From Lachnospiraceae bacterium (lineage in GTDB: Bacteria > Bacillota > Clostridia > Lachnospirales > Lachnospiraceae): a stretch of 7,950 bases of DNA. Made by a program: the position numbers and the translations under genes. Numbering within the stretch: the stretch's first letter is position 1; each line of letters begins with the position of its first letter. Positions 6,094-7,950 of this stretch are shown one piece after another. A model generated the notes under the pieces. The model was not told the DNA's origin. It was given only the letters and a program-made list of their open reading frames with translations, and did no database searches. Where the stretch lies: contig VSNH01000144.1 of the NCBI GenBank assembly GCA_009774215.1, positions 1 to 7,950 of the forward strand. The letters are read 5' to 3'.

Positions 6094-6786
6094 ATGACCC
6101 GGGAAATTTTACTTTTAGAGGACGACGACAGCCTCAACCACTCTGTCAGTCTGAAATTGAAAAAGGAGGGCTACACCGTCCGCAGCGCCTTCACGGTGAA
6201 AGAAGCTTTTCTGCTTTTTCGGCAGTTTTCTCCCTCTCTGATTATTTGCGACATTACCCTGCCCGACGGAAACGGTCTGGACTTCTGTGCCCGTATAAGG
6301 CAGGAGAGCGACGTACTTTTCCTGTTTCTGACCGCCCTCGACACGGAGGAAGATATGATGGCCGGTTATCGGCAGGGCGCGGACGATTATATCACCAAAC
6401 CTTTCTCTCTGGCCGCGCTGGTCTCCAAGGTCGGCGCACTCTTAAAACGGTTTCCTGCCGAACAGCCGAAAACCATTGTATCCGGAAATATCACACTCTA
6501 CCCGGAAGAAAAGCGGGCTGCAAAGAACGGTGAAAATCTGGTTCTCACCGCCAGAGAATATTCCCTGCTTGCCTTCTTTATGGAAAATCCCATGAAAGTT
6601 CTGTCACGCGGGCAGCTCTTGGAATCCATCTGGGACATCGAGGGCAATTTTGTCGATGAGAATACCCTCTCCGTCAATATCAGAAGACTGCGGGAAAAAA
6701 TAGAGGACAATCCTTCCGCCCCCGCCATCTTGAAAAATATCCGGGGACTGGGCTATATTTGGGAAAGGAAATGTGAAAAACGATGA
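6094..6786 (+). CDS. OmpR-family response regulator (second two-component system)
   Basis: This 230-residue regulator has a receiver domain with the acidic cluster EDDD (9-12), phosphoacceptor Asp53 in IICDITLPDG, Thr80 and Lys102 in ITKPF. A winged-helix output domain (about 128-226) contains LTAREYSLLAFF (151-162) and ends IRGLGYIW (216-223). An in-frame ATG five codons earlier would add MERAQ, but the ribosome binding site favours 6094. The gene overlaps the following kinase by ATGA, so the two are translationally coupled. It is transcribed away from the first two-component system. Together with the kinase's H box, the receiver and output domains resemble the VncR-type regulators that sit beside FtsX-like ABC transporters in Firmicutes. 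That placement is tentative, because no transporter is inside the window. Confidence 0.93.
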   Translation: MTREILLLEDDDSLNHSVSLKLKKEGYTVRSAFTVKEAFLLFRQFSPSLIICDITLPDGNGLDFCARIRQESDVLFLFLTALDTEEDMMAGYRQGADDYITKPFSLAALVSKVGALLKRFPAEQPKTIVSGNITLYPEEKRAAKNGENLVLTAREYSLLAFFMENPMKVLSRGQLLESIWDIEGNFVDENTLSVNIRRLREKIEDNPSAPAILKNIRGLGYIWERKCEKR

Positions 6787-7950
6787 CAACCACTTTGAAA
6801 ACATCCGGGTTTGCATGGAAAACCTGCGCGCTTATTTCGTGCCTCTCCGTGCTTTTTGTCTGCATATACGGCTTCTGGGGGTTTTCCCTTCTGAACGTGC
6901 AGTATACATTGGCACAGAAACAACACGGGAATATCGTGGGCGCGATTCTCTCCAAATATCCCGAGGCGGAACAGACACTGATCGCAGCCATGCAAGACAC
7001 AGATTACGACTATCTTGACAAGGGATTTTCCATCCTTACCAAATACGGTTATCGGGAAAATATGCTGATGACCGATGACCCTTACTATCATTCCGCTCTC
7101 CTGCCCTTCTTTCCCCTTCTGGCTGTCGTCCTCCTCATTGATCTTCTCCTCATCGCGCTCTGTTTCTTTTTCTTTTATAAAAGCCGGAGGCAACAGGAAT
7201 GGCGTTTGCATGAAATACTGGAATCCTATCTTGCAGACAACTATTCACCTCTTGTGGACCAGAAAAATCGGAAGCCTGTTTTTAGCGAGTCCTTCACCGA
7301 CACCCTCCTCAAACTTGGACATAAACTGAAGGCAAAAACGCGGGCGCTGGAGGAAGAGCATGACCACACAAAAACGCTTGTCACCGATATCTCTCATCAG
7401 TTGAAAACACCTGTCAGCGCCTTGAAGAGCTGTTTTACTATGTGCATGGAAGCCGATTCCGAGGCGGAACGCGCCGATTTCTTAGAAAGGTGCGCCGGAC
7501 AGTTATCACATCTGGAAAATTTGATAACTGAATTAGTCAACATCTCTCGTCTGGAAACCCACATGGTCACGCTGAAACAGGAGCACGTTCTTTTGTCCGA
7601 CCTGCTCGCCGACGCTGTGAATATGGTATATGAAAAAACGCTGCCTAAAAATATCACCATAGAGTTGATTGAACCCGACGGAGGAACCAATTCCCGTATC
7701 CCTCTGTTTTTAGACAGACGCTGGACTGCCGAGGCGGTAGCAAACCTTCTGGACAATGCGGTCAAATATTCCCCGGCAGACAGCACGGTAACCCTGCGGC
7801 TCCACCGGTTTTACAGCTATATCAGGCTGGAAATTGAGGACGAGGGCATCGGTGTCTCCCCGGAGGATGCCAACCGGATCTTTCAGCGTTTCTACCGGGG
7901 CAGCCACCCGGTCGTCAAACAGACCGAAGGCTCCGGCGTTGGGCTTTATC
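6783..7950 (+). CDS. Membrane sensor histidine kinase, C-terminus cut by right window edge
   Basis: The frame runs 389 codons from the ATG at 6783, which overlaps the regulator's stop, to the window edge. Two membrane segments (about 13-35 and 107-132) enclose an extracytoplasmic loop of about 70 residues. A linker likely to form a coiled coil (about 180-198) leads to the phosphoacceptor His205 in DISHQLKTPVSALK; the Gln after His is a variant of the commoner HELKTP. The ATPase domain has an N box NLLDNAVKYS (321-330), a G1 box DEGIG (353-357), an F box IFQRFYRG (366-373) and the beginning of a G2 box EGSGVGLY (382-389), where the window ends. Only the last strands of the domain should be missing. 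Kinases with this H box in Clostridia are often followed by ABC transporter genes for peptide-antibiotic response; that is a family-based expectation. Confidence 0.92.
   Translation, partial: MTTTLKTSGFAWKTCALISCLSVLFVCIYGFWGFSLLNVQYTLAQKQHGNIVGAILSKYPEAEQTLIAAMQDTDYDYLDKGFSILTKYGYRENMLMTDDPYYHSALLPFFPLLAVVLLIDLLLIALCFFFFYKSRRQQEWRLHEILESYLADNYSPLVDQKNRKPVFSESFTDTLLKLGHKLKAKTRALEEEHDHTKTLVTDISHQLKTPVSALKSCFTMCMEADSEAERADFLERCAGQLSHLENLITELVNISRLETHMVTLKQEHVLLSDLLADAVNMVYEKTLPKNITIELIEPDGGTNSRIPLFLDRRWTAEAVANLLDNAVKYSPADSTVTLRLHRFYSYIRLEIEDEGIGVSPEDANRIFQRFYRGSHPVVKQTEGSGVGLY

Noticed and set aside
6773..7018. Frame starting MKNDDNHF at the end of the second regulator gene
   Set aside because: It is out of frame with the histidine kinase, has no domain, and the kinase frame from 6783 carries all expected motifs.

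Overview
The window reads as chromosomal DNA of a gut-type Clostridia bacterium, most likely Lachnospiraceae. This is inferred from the protein families, the AGGAGG-type ribosome binding sites, the moderate GC content and the gene organisation; it was not tested by any search. There are six complete or nearly complete genes, one gene cut by the left edge, and one histidine kinase cut by the right edge.

Left end (1-528): the 5' part of an unrecognised minus-strand gene starts at 275. Upstream of it lies a short, AT-rich intergenic stretch with a strong minus-strand intrinsic terminator (441-475) that closes the neighbouring operon.

Centre left (529-3558, minus strand): a compact three-gene operon encodes, in transcription order, a VTC/polyphosphate-polymerase-domain protein with a TTG start, a DUF4956 integral membrane protein, and an exported CotH-family (secreted kinase-like) protein with a long Gly/Pro/Asp-rich insertion. 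The first two genes are 16 bp apart and the last two overlap by ATGA.

Centre (3559-3947): a 389-bp non-coding interval holds two diverged tandem copies of a strongly structured element. Each copy is a multibranched fold next to a 10-bp hairpin. One base-pair change between copies is compensatory, and one wobble pair favours the minus-strand RNA. A separate perfect hairpin lies between the copies. This RNA would be the leader of the VTC operon or the 3' end of the two-component operon.

Centre right (3948-5920, minus strand): an OmpR-family response regulator and its histidine kinase, oriented towards the VTC operon.

Right end (6094-7950, plus strand): a second, divergently transcribed OmpR-family regulator and histidine kinase, overlapping by ATGA. 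The kinase is cut at its G2 box. The 173-bp divergent region carries a credible extended -10 promoter for each direction. Upstream sequence shows the second regulator starts at 6094, not at the earlier ATG at 6079.

The most interesting unit is the VTC-DUF4956-CotH operon behind a two-component system. A plausible but unproven reading is an envelope system in which a cytoplasmic triphosphate-tunnel enzyme, a membrane protein and an exported kinase-like protein act in one pathway, with the first two-component pair as the candidate regulator.
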